From Hericium rajendrae (lineage: Eukaryota; Basidiomycota; Agaricomycetes; Russulales; Hericiaceae): a DNA stretch of 64,000 nucleotides. The DNA lies in the NCBI GenBank assembly GCA_033439255.1, contig CM065891.1, positions 682,001 through 746,000 on the forward strand, read 5' to 3'. Made by a program: the position numbers and the translations under genes. The notes under the pieces are model-generated. The model saw only the letters and a program-made list of their open reading frames with translations. It was not told the origin of the DNA and did not search any database. Of the stretch, positions 33,550 through 45,060 are shown piece after piece. Each line of letters starts with the position of its first letter. Position 1 is the first letter of the stretch.

Positions 33550-35062
33550 TGATGCACCCTTTAGCACGCCTTGCTACGGCATTGCCCACTCCCCGCTTCC
33601 TTGCTCGTCCCGCTCCACTTCACCTCAGCTGCACCAAGTCCGCCCACTGCGACATTGCTCCCCGCACAGGACAAGCGCCCCCACGGGTTTGGGACCGACC
33701 GGGTCGGACTAAAGCCGGTGTCCCGTGGTCCGATACACCGAACGGGCCGGAGATCAACCGGCCGGACGAGTCAGCGGCACAGGAACAGAAGCGCGCCCAG
33801 AGAACCAGCCGGCTCAATCAACATGCCCTCAAACGCCCACATGCCCCCGGATCACGAGCAGCGCCCGCGACAGTGCGCTACTGACATCATCCCAGCCATT
33901 CCAGCTCGACGCGCCCGTCATTCCCGACGCATGCCCCAGGCGACGTTGTAAGGCAGCGCCTTTGATTCGCTCGTACCACACGCACGCCCTCTGCCCTGCA
34001 CGGGCCGAGCCGCAACAACTCCACTCGCCAAGGGACCCGGAGCAGGCAGGATCAGGAAGGAATTGGAGATTGGGTCGGTCAGCGGGAGGTTGTCGTAGAA
34101 AGTCGCGCCAGGCCGCCTGAGGCAGCCTTGCCCATTTGTACCGTAGCTACTGACTTGGAGAATCAGAACGGAGTCGGCCCTTTTCCCCTCAGAGCTCAGA
34201 TCTCACAAAGCCTGTCGTTTGACGTTCTCACCGCCAGCTTCTAAGCACATCTCAGACGTAGCCCTTCTCGCTTTCTCGTTTCGCTCATCGTATTCGTCGT
34301 ACTCATCGCCACGCCGTTATCTACAAGCCGTATCACCTAAGACCCGTGAGTCTTGTCGTACCATCATCGTCCCTAGCAGAACCGCGTCGGAAGTCGCCCA
34401 CACGCAGCAAGCTCACCCTCCGCGGTCTTGCTCCCCTACCCGTAGTACGGTCACCCGTCAGCTACACGTCCCGGCGCTCCCCTCTTGAGATACTTGGTCC
34501 CCTCTGTAACGGACGATAGAGGTCGAGCCGCTACTGCCCAGGAAGTCCAAGGTAGGCGAGCGAGTGAGGAGGGTATAAAGGTGTCGTAGACCTCCTAGAG
34601 AGAGTCCACGAGCTAGAGCTAACAGAACCGAGGATGCCTCAGTCCTGCAGCCAAGCAGATGAGTGATGAGCTGGCACCTCCTTTGAGGGCCAGCAACAGA
34701 TATAGACCTCCTAATGAGGGTTTTGGGGGCCACACACCTTCCTTTGAGGGTTGGATCCCAAGAGAACCTTTCAGATATGAGGAGAACAAGCAGAGACTGA
34801 GACAAAAGCAGACAGATGGTGGTGAGTTGGCAAGATAGATGCTTATTCCCAATAAGGAAATCCGCTCTAAGTACATGATTCAAACTCAGCTATCCTAATA
34901 AGGAAACTCTGCAAAACTCGAAAAGTAAGCCAGGTAGAAAAGAGTAAGAAAGTAGAAGACTATAGTAGTAACTGATAAACCATCCGTTACACCCTCGCAC
35001 CCCCCAGTACTCTGTTGGTTTTGGTTTTGGCTGCCGCCTCCATTCCTGGGGTCCACACATCA
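33550..35062 (+). mobile_element. 3' LTR of gypsy copy 1, with a nested solo LTR
   Basis: The LTR starts TGATGCACCC and ends CCACACATCA (TG...CA). It matches the 5' LTR of copy 2 (50909-51928), except that a 487 bp solo LTR of another family is inserted at 34505-34991. Without it the length is about 1,020 bp, the same as the copy 2 LTR. Most differences between the two LTRs are transitions. Confidence 0.85.
34505..34991 (+). mobile_element. Solo LTR (TGTAACGG family), copy 1
   Basis: The 487 bp unit begins TGTAACGGAC and ends TCCGTTACA, with inverted ends. It is flanked by the 5 bp duplication CCCTC (34500-34504 and 34992-34996). The undisturbed site is visible in the LTR of gypsy copy 2 near 51860. 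TG...CA ends plus a 5 bp duplication indicate an LTR. It carries no internal region, so it is probably a solo LTR left by recombination. Confidence 0.85.
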
Positions 35063-35283
35063 ACGTGTGGGGTTGGTGGGTCCAGGGGACGTGAAATACA
35101 TCTCTAGTTGAAGGAAGAGAAGAGGATTACGAGCATCAGTTTTGACCAAAGAACAGAATGAGAGAACGCACCAGTGTTCACAGAAACGCGTCCTTCGAGT
35201 TGTCCTCTCTGTCTAGACCATTCCACCTCCTTCTGCATGTTGACCGCGTAGAGCTCACAGATGATTCTGTCCTCCAATCCTTC

Positions 35284-36600
35284 TCAATTCGGGTGATCAG
35301 GAAGAGTGTGGATCATATCTAGCATCTCGCAGAGCCTGTTTTCGTTTTGCAGGTAATGGTAGTTCACGCGAGATTCTTCGCATAAGGCATGCTTTCCCGA
35401 GTTGGAGATGCAGAGCTCCTCTACGTCGGGACGTTGAAATGGCCCGTTGGTCAAGGGGTCATTAGCGAACTCAAGGATCTGGGGAGCGGTAATCCAGGTG
35501 GACCGCAGAGCAAGCTCTTTCTCCAGTGCGTCGAGCTGCGGTACTGTTGTGTCCGCATCTGGGGGTGGCACCAACGGCTGCCGGGGTGAAGCTGGCATTC
35601 CGGTGGAAGGCGATCTCTGCATGAACTATGAAAGATGATCAGCCACATGTTTAGAGGCTATTTTCAAGACGACAGACCTGGTTCGTTACTTGTGCCTCGA
35701 TAGACTTAATACGAGAGCCATATTGATCGTCCAGCTGGTGCTGGTGCTGCAGTGTCCGGGAGAGAAGAAAACCCTCGCTCTCGTATTTTCGTGTCTCTGG
35801 ATTATAACTTAAGCAATGCGAGCGACAACGGCAGAGCTTCTTGCACTTGCGGTCGGACTCGCCAGACATGAGGAGGACGATGTTGTTCTGTATTGATGAC
35901 AAGCATTACAAGGGACACGAAGGATGCGAAAAGCTGACTGATGATCTGATATTGATCCCTTCCTATCGTCTGATGGTAAAAGTCAGCGAAAATTTTGATC
36001 TCTTGGCTGGTGATCTGGTATAACCAATATTCGTGGGCGTGCGAGATCAAGAACAGGAATGCACAGTGCGGATGTGAGTGAATATGTGAGACCCGCAATA
36101 TTCGGGAAGAGTTACATCTAGACTGATAAAGATTGCACAAAGTAGATGGAAAACAGACTCACCAAGAAATCATACCCGCAATTAGTCCTGCGAAATGACC
36201 AGCTAGTGCTGAAGGTTTCGAGCGGCCTAATACCACATTCTGATCTGGACTGGCAGTTGGGGCCGCAACCTGTCGGCATGAGATGATAGGTAGATCGCCG
36301 CAAAGGATGTGCTATCACTCCATTTTCATCAAACAACTATAGCCTTCCTAACAAACTGATGCCGGTGGGTGAAAACTTACCTTGAAGCTCGCGTCGGTAC
36401 AAAGCAAGTGCGGGCACACTGTCCGAGCAAATATCACATTGACCGTTCCACTGAAATGAACACGACTGATTACTCACCAAGAATCTTCCAATGAAGTGTC
36501 TCGTGGCAGTCACTCTAAGGTTACGAGTAGTCGCCTGGAATCTGGAGGTGCTGCCGTAGGCTGCCATGGGCCTCATGTTGGTATGTCCCAATTTAGACAA
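35284..36600 (-). CDS. Cys-rich hypothetical protein, five exons
   Basis: Exons read from 36600 give MSKLGHTNMRPMAAYGS, then an exon with CDICSD, an exon with CGPNCQSRSECG, an exon with CKKLCRCRSHC followed by a helical QHQHQLDDQYGSR stretch, and a last exon of about 110 residues ending LPDHPN at 35284. Cysteine pairs in four exons suggest a zinc-binding domain. No stop codon interrupts the exons and splice sites are conventional. I do not recognise the family. It is a host-type gene lying outside the named transposons. Confidence 0.55.
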
Positions 36601-36890
36601 CAGCTGCAGCTGACGCGACAGCTGGGCGACAATTCAAAGTACTAGCAGTCAAGAAATAGATGATCATACGTGTACTTAAGCTCGATCCACGCTTTCGTTC
36701 GAACTGAGATAGTAAATGTATATTACTGCAAAATATTTCGTTTTGCCTTGGTCAGATCTGGGGTCCAAGGTGGCATTTCCTGAGGCCAGAGTCACGAACA
36801 TATCGATGCAGGCAGACCCATCCATGCTGTACAACCATCAGGGAAAACTACTCAAATCAGGAATGAGGCATAACCACAACCCCTTCCGAA
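36601..36890. other. Short spacer
   Basis: I see no gene or repeat here beyond the flanks of the two neighbouring minus-strand genes. Confidence 0.4.
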
Positions 36891-37103
36891 TCATTCATCA
36901 TCGTCTTCGGACTTCGGACCCGCCACACCGCATGTTAACGTGCGCATGCGGTAACGAGTGACCACCTCCGTCCTTGTTGTTGTTGTTGTCGTTGTAGCTA
37001 TGATCGTCAAGCCGGCGTGCTCGACGAAGGGGACTGTAGTAATAGCAGCGATGGACTTCACATCCTGGAGGATGACCGTATGCCTTTCATCAGGTAGGGC
37101 ATG

Positions 37104-38692
37104 TGTAACGGACGATAGAGGTCGAGCCGCTACTGCCCAGGAAGTCCAAGGTAGGCGAGCGAATGAGGAGGGTATAAAGGTGTCGTAGACCTCCTAGAGA
37201 GAGTCCACGAGCTAGAGCTAACATCAGCAAAAGCGTGAAAAAATTGTAAAGGCTTACAAGCATATGTAAGGGTATGTAAGGGTTCCAATCCCTGCCGTCA
37301 GGTAAGGAAGCTGCATTTTGTCACCAAGCAATATACGCACGCCTTATGGATTTGCCGACCTCACCATCTTGCCCAAAGCTTATCAGTCTGGCCAAGCCTC
37401 ACCCGCAGACGAAACTTGTCCATCAACATGGCATGCGTGCATTGCCATATGGCCTTTGGCTGGCATTGCAAATGACGCAAGGGAGCTCTAGGATATTTTA
37501 CTATTCTTATTTATTTATTGTCCCAGTTGACAGAAATGAAGAATTAAAATCAAGTATATTTCTCGTAGCAACGAAGTAATCTAAAATACATGGTAGCTGT
37601 CTACGATATGCATCTAAGTATACATGCAAAGCAACCATCGCTATGTACGACGATTTACCGTCGCACACTCCATCAGCCGAGAACTAGACCGTCTTGAGAC
37701 CATCCCGAGGATTTCCAACAGCTGCAAGCAAGCGCCGCTGCCATGGCAGGATGGCCAGCAGCTAGAGCGCGAGACCGTCTTCGAGGATTCCCAGACAGTG
37801 AAGCTTGGCGAAAATCACACAGCCAAGATGAGAGCCTGGCTAGTATCATGGAATCGAGGTAAGAGAATACCAGCAGCCAGTTACAAACCGAGATGGCGAG
37901 TTGAAGAGAGGAGAGAGGAGAGAGGAATGGGAGGACAGACTGTGTGCGCGGACACTACTTAATAGACGAGCAGGCAGTTTAGGGCCGGCAGTGATACATC
38001 TTCGAGAAGTGTAGCGATGCGTTGCTATGTGGTATCGAGGGTATCCAGTGCCTCGGGGCATGGTACGGCGGGCAGGCGATCACTGCAAAGATGTCAGAAG
38101 CTCGTTACCATGATTAAAAGCTATTAGAAACCAAACCAGAGACTTTTGAAAACTCACCATATATATATCACATTTCCAAGGCTTCGGCAGCCTTTGATGA
38201 TCTTCACATAGGTATGTATTGCCCCTTGCATACCCTTGTAAGAGGTTACATTCTGGCGCAACCACGGTGACGCGTGACATTGCTCGCCGGGGAATAACCG
38301 ACTGAAACGTTTTTGCTGATGAATAGAACCGAGGATGCCTCAGTCCTGCAGCCAAGCAGATGAGTGATGAGCTGGCACCTCCTCTGAGGGCCAGCAGCAG
38401 ATAAAGACCTCCTGATGAGGGTATTGGGGGCCACACACCTTCCTTTGAGGGTTGGATCCCAAGAGAACCTTTCAGATATGAGGAGAACAAGCAGAGACTG
38501 AGACAAAAGCAGACAGATGGTGGTGAGTTGGCAAGATAGATGCTTATTCCCAATAAGGAAATCCGCTCTAAGTACATGATTCAAACTCAGCTATCCTAAT
38601 AAGGAAACTCTGCAAAACTCGAAAAGTAAGCCAGGTAGAAAAGAGTAAGAAAGTAGAAGACTATAGTAGTAACTGATAAACTATCCGTTACA
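37104..38692 (+). mobile_element. Solo LTR (TGTAACGG family), copy 2, with a nested TIR element
   Basis: The ends TGTAACGGAC and TCCGTTACA are flanked by the 5 bp duplication GCATG (37099-37103 and 38693-38697). The sequence matches copy 1 (34505-34991) closely except for a 1.1 kb insertion at 37222-38321. It interrupts a host gene. Confidence 0.87.
37222..38321. mobile_element. Non-autonomous TIR element, CATCAGCAAAA family, copy 2
   Basis: The 1,100 bp insertion starts CATCAGCAAAAGCGT and ends ACGTTTTTGCTGATG. The uninterrupted site is copy 1 of the solo LTR. AA on both sides suggests a 2 bp duplication, matching TT at the first member (5989-8073). No convincing protein is encoded, so it is probably mobilised by another element's transposase. 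Confidence 0.8.
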
Positions 38693-39559
38693 GCATGGAC
38701 ATCGGATGACGGAACGTGGGCATCGGGTGGCGGGACATGGGCATCGGGTGGTGGGACATGGGCATTGGGTGGCGGGACATAGGCATCGGGTGGTGGGACA
38801 TGCACCGGGACATGTGCTTCGTCTGGCGGGACATGCGCTTCGCGTGGCGGGACATGAGCCGGGACATGCGCTTTGCGTGACGGGACATACACATCAGGCA
38901 GCGGGACGTGCACTTCAGGGGATGGATCATGTGATTTAGAAATGGGATATTGCAGTAGCCCAGGCACGGATTCGGCCCTATCTTGCGCGGGACGAAGATA
39001 GTCAGTAAAACGATCTTCCCAATACCTGGAGGGAGGTGAGGAAGGCATTTCGTTTCCGTCATGAGAAGATTTGTGGGGATAATGGAGAGGTGGAGGTGGC
39101 ACAGGCATTTTGGTGTTCCAGGTGATGATGGGAATCCTGCCATCCTGGATAGCACGCGCTGCTAGTATGGTTGCAATGAAGGCTATCGTCAAGGTCCAGA
39201 ATGTCGCTACCACAACAGAACGACAGCGCTGCCAACACAATTCATCAGAGACTAGATAGGGGAGATGCTATCAGGAAAACGGACCTCTGCACAAGTTGGC
39301 AACTCTGCGTGACCCTCGAATATTCCCAATTCCCATTGCCAAAACCATAAATATGATAAGATTCCACTCTTCGCCTTAGAATCTTGCTGTTTCTCTTCCT
39401 AAAGACGGATTGCCGTTCGTGAGCCCCACTCCGAGATTACAGTAGCGATCAGCTTTCAGCTGTTGTAGACGTTGTAGGCCTAGAATAGGTGGAAAGCTCA
39501 GCTGGTGGACATACTGACAACGATATTGAAGTCTCACCACAGCCTGCACAACGCCATTC

Positions 39560-40706
39560 GCTAGATACTAGATAAGACTTTCAAGCCATCGGTTGAGGAC
39601 AGTATTGGACTTACTGTCATATTCCAAGGACTCCAGCACCTGGCCGCTCTCTACATCAATAATCTGGGCGCACCCAGAACTACCGCTGGTCAAGATAGCT
39701 TTGTCGTCGTGAATGAAGCAAACGGGGATGATCACATTGTGCTTGATAATCTGTGCTGTCGTGCGCATGTATGGAGTTCGAGTGAAAGGGGGCTTGGCTG
39801 TGGTATACCAGTCCACGCTGTCGTAAAGATTAGTGACGGCTATCTTCTTTTTGTCGAAGGATACCGCCGATGCTCCTCTAGCACAAGGGCGAACGGTGAG
39901 AGAGCTCTGACCAATGGTAGGAGAAAGGTCCTTACATCTTGCAAGAACGAGGGCAGATATGCCACGTCAGCTCCAATGTATCGGTTTTCCAAGCGCTGTC
40001 AAGACAGCCCCACTCTAAGCACTATGCCAACACGAAAGACAATGACTGACTCACACTATGCCATGGTCAAGGTATGTAACGAGCAATGTCTCCTCGTCTT
40101 CGCGGAAGTAAAGCGAGCGTGCAATTGAACGTGGAAGCTTCACGCTCAGTTCAGGAAATCCAGGGGGATCGTGAAGAGCTCTGATATTATCCCAGGAGGC
40201 TGCAGCTATGGGTCTCAACGACTCAGACTCTCGAATACATGATTTTCGTGCTCACATAGAGTTCCTCGCTTGACGAGTGAAACGGAATTCGCATGTCCAA
40301 TAGCCAATAGAGTGCCGCTAATAGCCATGCAGAGGATCGGGCCATCGATAGTTCTCATCCAATGCAGGTCTTCGTTGTCATCCTGGCCAACTCTCGCTGA
40401 GACTATGTGATGCTGGGAATGGACCGTACGCACCTTTCCATCGAAAAACCGTGCAGTATGGACATCACCAGCTCTGTCTCCCGCTACAATCGTCCAAGGG
40501 AAGCGATCATTCCAAACAATGGTAGTGATACTTGCCATAGAACGGTAACGACGAATCTCGGGATAGGGTTTGGACATCGAGAATACACAAAGCAGGCCGT
40601 CATCTCCGCCACTAGCTAGGTAATGACCATCTTTGGAAAATGCGAGTACGTTGACAGAGTCCAGATGACCCCAAAGGGTATATTCGACAGAATACTTCTT
40701 TGACAT
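39560..40706 (-). CDS. WD40-repeat protein
   Basis: The ATG at 40706 opens MSKKYSVEYTLWGHLDSVN. The next residues FSKDGHYLASGGDDGLLCVF form a clear WD40 repeat, and further blades follow (ITTIVWNDRFPWTIVAGDRAG, then DGPILCMAISGTLLAIGHA, then VCFIHDDKAILTSGSSG with AQIIDVESG). Several introns occur. WD40 propellers act as protein-binding scaffolds. The 3' end is uncertain. The transmembrane and Pro-rich frame downstream (39240-36891) could be its C-terminus, since agaricomycete WD40 genes with a C-terminal membrane anchor are common in my recollection. Confidence 0.6.
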
Positions 40707-40957
40707 GGGTGGTAGTGATGCAGACGTGATAGTGGTGCAGAGTAGAGAAACCATTTGTACATTCAGTGGAGACCAATGCGATATACATGATGTAGGCATG
40801 AGGCTACAGTCGGGACTCGGTTGTTACATATCAGACGACATATCATGACAAACTTTCTATCACACCCCAATCTGCAAACTCATACCGGGTTCCCCAGTTG
40901 GATATGATTGATATAACTGGACTTTGTTACTATGGAGCCCAATAGGAATCGATGGAC

Positions 40958-42057
40958 TTACTCTGTGATCATCAGCGCATGCTCGAAGGCATACGGCTCC
41001 GCGGTGGGTTTCAGGACACCTTTGATCCAAATGTCCGATTTGGACGCCAGCCAAGTTGGATTGTACGCGTTGATCAGGAGTCCCAATACAGGATGCTCGC
41101 TTCCGATCCTGGGTGGCTGGGGAGGATGCCGAACATGAGGCAGGCCACCGCAGCGATCCTCCGCGAGCTCATTTCCTTTCATCATTTGCTTGTGATTATA
41201 CATGACGTCGAAAGTCGTCAGCCATGGCCTAAGTTCGGCAGCTCGCCACGGCTTCCTTCGCACGAAATATGTTGTCCCGCGAGCCACTTCCACTTCGGAC
41301 TCATTGCTGGACATACCGACTGGTCCAAGACAGTCGAGCATAGGGAGATGGGGCTGCAACTCCTCAAATTCCTTAGCAGCCTCGCGACGACGGTGAAATA
41401 GCTGGTGAAGAGATGAGCTGTGCATTTTCTTCATCAAATGGTACTCACGTTTCTCCGGCGCTCACTGCGATTGTGCTGCGACTTAACGTTCACTTGCTCA
41501 GCCTTCGCGAGCTGCTTAACATTGTAATCCTTCCGAAGCGACTTGATGTGAGAGTAGAAAGTAGCCTTGATGGACTCTTGTACCTCAGCTGTGTCGTCAT
41601 AGCCCATCTTCTCGATCATATATTCTGTGAAGATACGTGCAGCAGCAACATTCCACGGTGAGCACGGTGTTCCAAGGATATCGAAGCGAAAATCTGTGGC
41701 AGTGCAGGGAGAGACCCCACCGTCTGTATTCTTCCATTCCTTCGCGAACGCCTTGGCCTCCTCTTCGCCCACCATAGGCTCCAGTAAATCAGCTCCATTG
41801 ATGATCTTTGCCATCTGAATACGCACAATGTCCTGTGTGCACACACATGAAGATCGAAATTTGGAAGGCAGAATATTCATACGTACTGCAAGAATGTTCT
41901 GAAATGGCGGACGTCATTCGCAGCTCCTCTTCTTTGGCTTCTTCGGCTTTCCTTGATGATGCGTGGAGTGCTGCGCATGGCTCTGCTCTGAGTTCTGAAA
42001 CAAAGTATACAGTCTGTTGAAACCCTTTTCGATGACCGAAACGAGGCCAGGACTCAT
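40958..42057 (-). CDS. Hypothetical basidiomycete protein starting at the edge of element A
   Basis: Exons read from 42057 give MSPGLVSVIEKGFNRLY, a Lys-rich exon end, then MAKIINGADLLEPMVGEEEA, FTEYMIEKMGYDD and a basic helix, and finally GMSSNESEVEV, RRKPWRAAELRPWL, FDVMYN and NPTWLAS. The last block (PWR..., SSNES, DPTWLAS-like end) matches a type of hypothetical protein I recall as widespread in agaricomycetes, with no known function. The start codon coincides with the terminus of element A, where the sequence reads TTTTCTCAG then ATG. Its first exon may therefore depend on that element. Confidence 0.5.
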
Positions 42058-42079
42058 CTGAGAAAACTGAATTTTATAT

Positions 42080-42260
42080 AGCTGCAGGTTATATTATAGG
42101 TGCTATCATTGAGCTATACAAGCTATGTAGCTTGCCTATCTAGCTATATAGAGCTATGAGAGCTTCCATAGCTTCCATAGCTAGTAGTCTCAGTTACATA
42201 GTGTTACCATAGCTTCTATAGCCAGCAGTTTGAGATATATAGCACTATCATACACTATCA
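42080..42260. repeat. AGCTAT-type short repeat, left arm of element A
   Basis: AT-rich degenerate repetition of TAGCTAT and ATAGCTTC occurs just inside the left terminus. Similar arrays lie at 44830-45060 and 49435-49690. Confidence 0.6.
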
Positions 42261-43349
42261 TATTTCATAAGGTGAGCTATGACAACTATGTGTACTACTA
42301 GTACTATGTCAAGTCAACTAGGTACGAAAAATTTTAAGTCAAAATTAATCATATTCAGTGAGATTACTACTACAATCAAATATACTACAGGTACTCGTAA
42401 TGCAGGTGCCTAGTTACATGCAGTCTGCGGGCAAGGCCATGTGCCGCTGGTGGGGCACTACAAAACATGCGCGCACACAAGACGTGGCGCGCCTGCGTGA
42501 CGTGGCGTGCCTGCGTGACGTGGCGCGCCGGCGCGCGGGAGATGCGGGGATGGGGAGCCTGTGCGCAAGTCGCCGGGCTGCGGCGGGCCTATGCGTGGGG
42601 CACTGGACCGCGGCGGGTCCGTGAGCGAAGGGCGAGGGGGACGCGTAAGGTGTGGGGGCCGTGCACGAGGCACGGGTGGTGTGCGCAAGAGTCGGCGGGC
42701 GGCGGGCCCGTGCTTGAGGTACGAGGTACGGGCGCGAGGCGCGCGGGAGGCGTGTGTGGCGAGCGGATATGCTTGAAGCACAGGCGGCGTGCAGTAGGCG
42801 GCGCTGGGCGCCGGGCGCCGGGCCCGTGCACAATGCGTTGAGGGGCGTGCGCGCACGAGGCATGGGGCCCGTGCGCGCACGAGGCATGGGGCCCGTGCGC
42901 GAGACGCAGGAGGTCCGGACGAGGCGCGGAGACCCTGCGCGACACGGCAGACCTGTGCGCGACGCAACAGGCTTGCACGCTGGTGCCGCAGGCACGAGGC
43001 ACGCGAGGGGCGTCGTTGCTTGCCGGGGCCCATGCACGACGCGGCAAGCCAGCGCGCGAGGCGCAGTGGCTGCATGCGGGAGAGCGGCGCAGGGCGCGAG
43101 CTGCGGGGCCCGCATGCGAGACGTCGGAGTGCGGCGCGCCTGGGTGTTGACCGTGTGCGTCCGGGGCGTGGGGTGTGAGCGCGGGACGTTGCGTGCGCGG
43201 GCGGGCGTTGTGCGCATGTCGCGCGTATCCGAGGCGAAGGGGCGTTGCGCGAGTGCGGCGAGCACGCGGGACGTTGGTCTCGGGTGCGGCAGCCGTTCGA
43301 CACGCTGGTGACACGGCCGGGGCGTTGAGGCGTGGCGAGGAGGACGTCC

Positions 43350-43378
43350 GAGTCTCGTTGCCACGGGCAACGAGACTC
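43350..43378. repeat. Perfect hairpin in element A
   Basis: GAGTCTCGTTGCC and GGCAACGAGACTC form a perfect 13 bp stem around a 3 base loop. Such a palindrome is unlikely by chance. Its role is unknown. Confidence 0.75.
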
Positions 43379-43646
43379 TACGGCGCGCGATGAGCGGCGA
43401 CGTGGCGAATGCGCACGTCGCTGACGGCACACGGACGGTGCGGAGCGACGTCCATGCGTCGTCCGTAGTCGTGCGCGTAAAAGGGGGGGTCGGGGTGGGG
43501 GTGACGTCGTGGTTTGGGCACGGGGTGTTGAGGTTGCGCGCGGGCAGCAGAGATGTCACTGGGAGCGCGGAGGGGGACGGTTGAAGGCGAAGAGGGCGAC
43601 GGGGACGCGGGAGAGGAGATGGGAGGCGTGGGGGTGTCGAAAGAAC

Positions 43647-43674
43647 GAGTGTCGCTCGAAGACGAGCGACACTC
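43647..43674. repeat. Hairpin conserved with element B
   Basis: GAGTGTCGCTCG and CGAGCGACACTC form a perfect 12 bp stem with loop AAGA. The matching site in element B (50721-50752) has a paired change in the stem and remains perfect. Confidence 0.8.
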
Positions 43675-44094
43675 TGCGTTAGTACGAATGAACACGAAAG
43701 GATAACTTTTTTTACTTACCTGCAGCCCCCCAGCTTAGTAAATCCCCGCCCGATCCGTCTTGACTGTCGATAGAAGGAAAATTGAAGCGAGGGGAGCGAG
43801 GGGAGCCGGAGAGGAACAGACAGAGTGAGGGAGGAGGAACAAGTGAGAAGTCTCGACGCGAGTTCGGTGCTTCAGCCACCGAACGAGCGAGTCAAAGTTT
43901 CTCGCGACATAGCAAATCGAATAAAATGCGTATAATTACAAAACAAAATACAGCATTGTAGAATAGTAATTTACATGGATTGAATGGGCTGACTATCTAC
44001 AGAATGTAGCACACAAGACCGGACGGCAGAGTCAAAATTATCACGTCTGCCACTTAGCCTCTGACGCGGCGCTCGGCAACGCCCGGCAGCCGGG

Positions 44095-44392
44095 ATTCGT
44101 ATATAAGGCTTGCGTGCCTCTTGCTCCTACACCCCCATCATGCGTCTTGCCACGTCATCCTCGACGTCGTCGCTCCCTCCTTCGTCGTCGTCGCTGCCTC
44201 TCTCGCCGCTGTCTTCCTCGGCGTCGTCTCTCTCGCCGTGCCGCCTTCTCTCGTCGTCATCACCCTCTCTCGTCATCGTCGCCCTCGCTCGTCGTCATCA
44301 CCCTTGCTCGTCGTCATCACCCTTGCTCGTCGTCATCACCCTTGCTCGTCGTCATCACCTCTCTTTTTTCGTTGCTCTGTATTAAGGTAAGT
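44095..44392 (+). promoter_or_regulatory. TATA box, 19 bp tandem repeat and splice donor in element A
   Basis: TATATAAGG (44100-44108) is followed by pyrimidine-rich DNA. About four 19 bp units of CCCTTGCTCGTCGTCATCA lie at 44282-44358. A consensus donor GTAAGT is at 44387. The same order (TATATAAGGCCTGCG, a short tandem repeat, GTAAGT) occurs inverted in element B. No start codon context or long frame marks this exon as coding, so it may be a 5' untranslated exon. Confidence 0.5.
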
Positions 44393-44829
44393 TTTCATCC
44401 TTTGTCTCTTATGTCTGATGCTAATCTTTTATACTTGTTATACAGTACTTGTGTATGTTTATCAGGTAAGTAGTGTGATGTCTTAACACTCGTAGGTTTT
44501 CGCTTTTTTGTTAGTGTGGTAAGCCTTGATATGTTATCTTTATTATCTTTTAATACTAATGTCTTCTTCTTTGCTTATATTTTTGCCTTCTGTAATTGTT
44601 ATAGGTTTGTTATCTTTTGTAGTAATAGATTTTGTAGCTGTAGTAATGTTTTGTAATGAAATTCAATGAAAATTCCAATGATTTTCAAACTTTTAATATT
44701 TGTGATTAAGATGAATCAAATTATTGAGCTAATAATTCTTTCAAATTTGCTAGAACAATATACTTGACAGAAGTAATATAGAGTGGATAGAATTCTTACT
44801 AGCTAGATATGATATAACAATAGTGATAT

Positions 44830-45060
44830 AATATATAGTTGATATAGCTTCTATAGCTATTTTATACTATAATAGCTATGACAGCTATGATATCTTATAC
44901 TCTATGCTATAGCAGCTATATAGCTTAGACCCTATGCTATGGTAGCTATAGCAAGCTATGATAGCTGTGCATAGATTACTTGACTGCTATGAGACTGCTA
45001 TGTAGAAAAGAGGACAGCTATGGACCTAGGAAAGCTATATAGCCTACATAGCCTTATATA
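44830..45060. repeat. AGCTAT-type short repeat, right arm of element A
   Basis: Degenerate runs of TAGCTAT and CTATGATAG lie next to the right terminus. They align, inverted, with 49435-49690. Confidence 0.65.

Larger units (their letters stand above)
1..35062 (+). mobile_element. Ty3/gypsy LTR retrotransposon, copy 1, split by a nested KDZ transposon
   Basis: The window opens inside the pol gene. The internal region continues to 3372, is interrupted by KDZ element E1 (3373-32311), and resumes at 32312 up to a polypurine tract and the LTR at 33550-35062. That the two flanks belong to one element follows from the matching 7 bp target duplication around E1 and from the polypurine tract directly before the LTR. 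The 5' LTR and gag lie outside the window. The part shared with copy 2 is nearly identical to it, which suggests a fairly young element. It is broken by a few internal lesions in addition to the nested insertions. It is treated here as a fossil. Confidence 0.7.
36891..39240 (-). pseudogene. Membrane-anchored Pro/Val-rich repeat protein, disrupted by a solo LTR
   Basis: From about 39230 the frame has a hydrophobic segment ATFWTLTIAFIATILA (one transmembrane helix) and then a Pro-rich tail with about ten tandem copies of HVPPPDA-like heptapeptides (38700-38900). At 38697 a TGTAACGG-family LTR with duplication GCATG interrupts it. Beyond the insertion (37103 downward) the frame stays open through HTVILQDVKSIAAITTVPF, a Thr run and VVTRYRMR to a stop at 36891. 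The exon probably begins after an acceptor near 39232, and it may be the C-terminal part of the WD40 gene just upstream. The intact frame on both sides suggests a recent disruption. Confidence 0.55.

Noticed and set aside
34623-34883. ORFs inside the TGTAACGG solo LTR
   Set aside because: Both LTR copies show them, but they have no family-like motif, and the unit has LTR ends and 5 bp duplications. Chance frames.
37281-37291. GGTTCCAATCC, resembling a tRNA B box
   Set aside because: No matching A box, no acceptor stem and no cloverleaf could be drawn around it, and one key purine is replaced.
42414-43559. 381-codon minus-strand ORF in element A
   Set aside because: It is Arg/Pro/Ala-rich, and long frames are open on both strands and in several frames because of extreme GC content. 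There is no domain-like pattern, so I treat it as non-coding.
44110-44390. Plus ORFs over the pyrimidine-rich stretch in element A
   Set aside because: Three overlapping frames are open because of the 19 bp Ser/Arg/Pro-coding repeat, and the matching part of element B is not conserved as protein.
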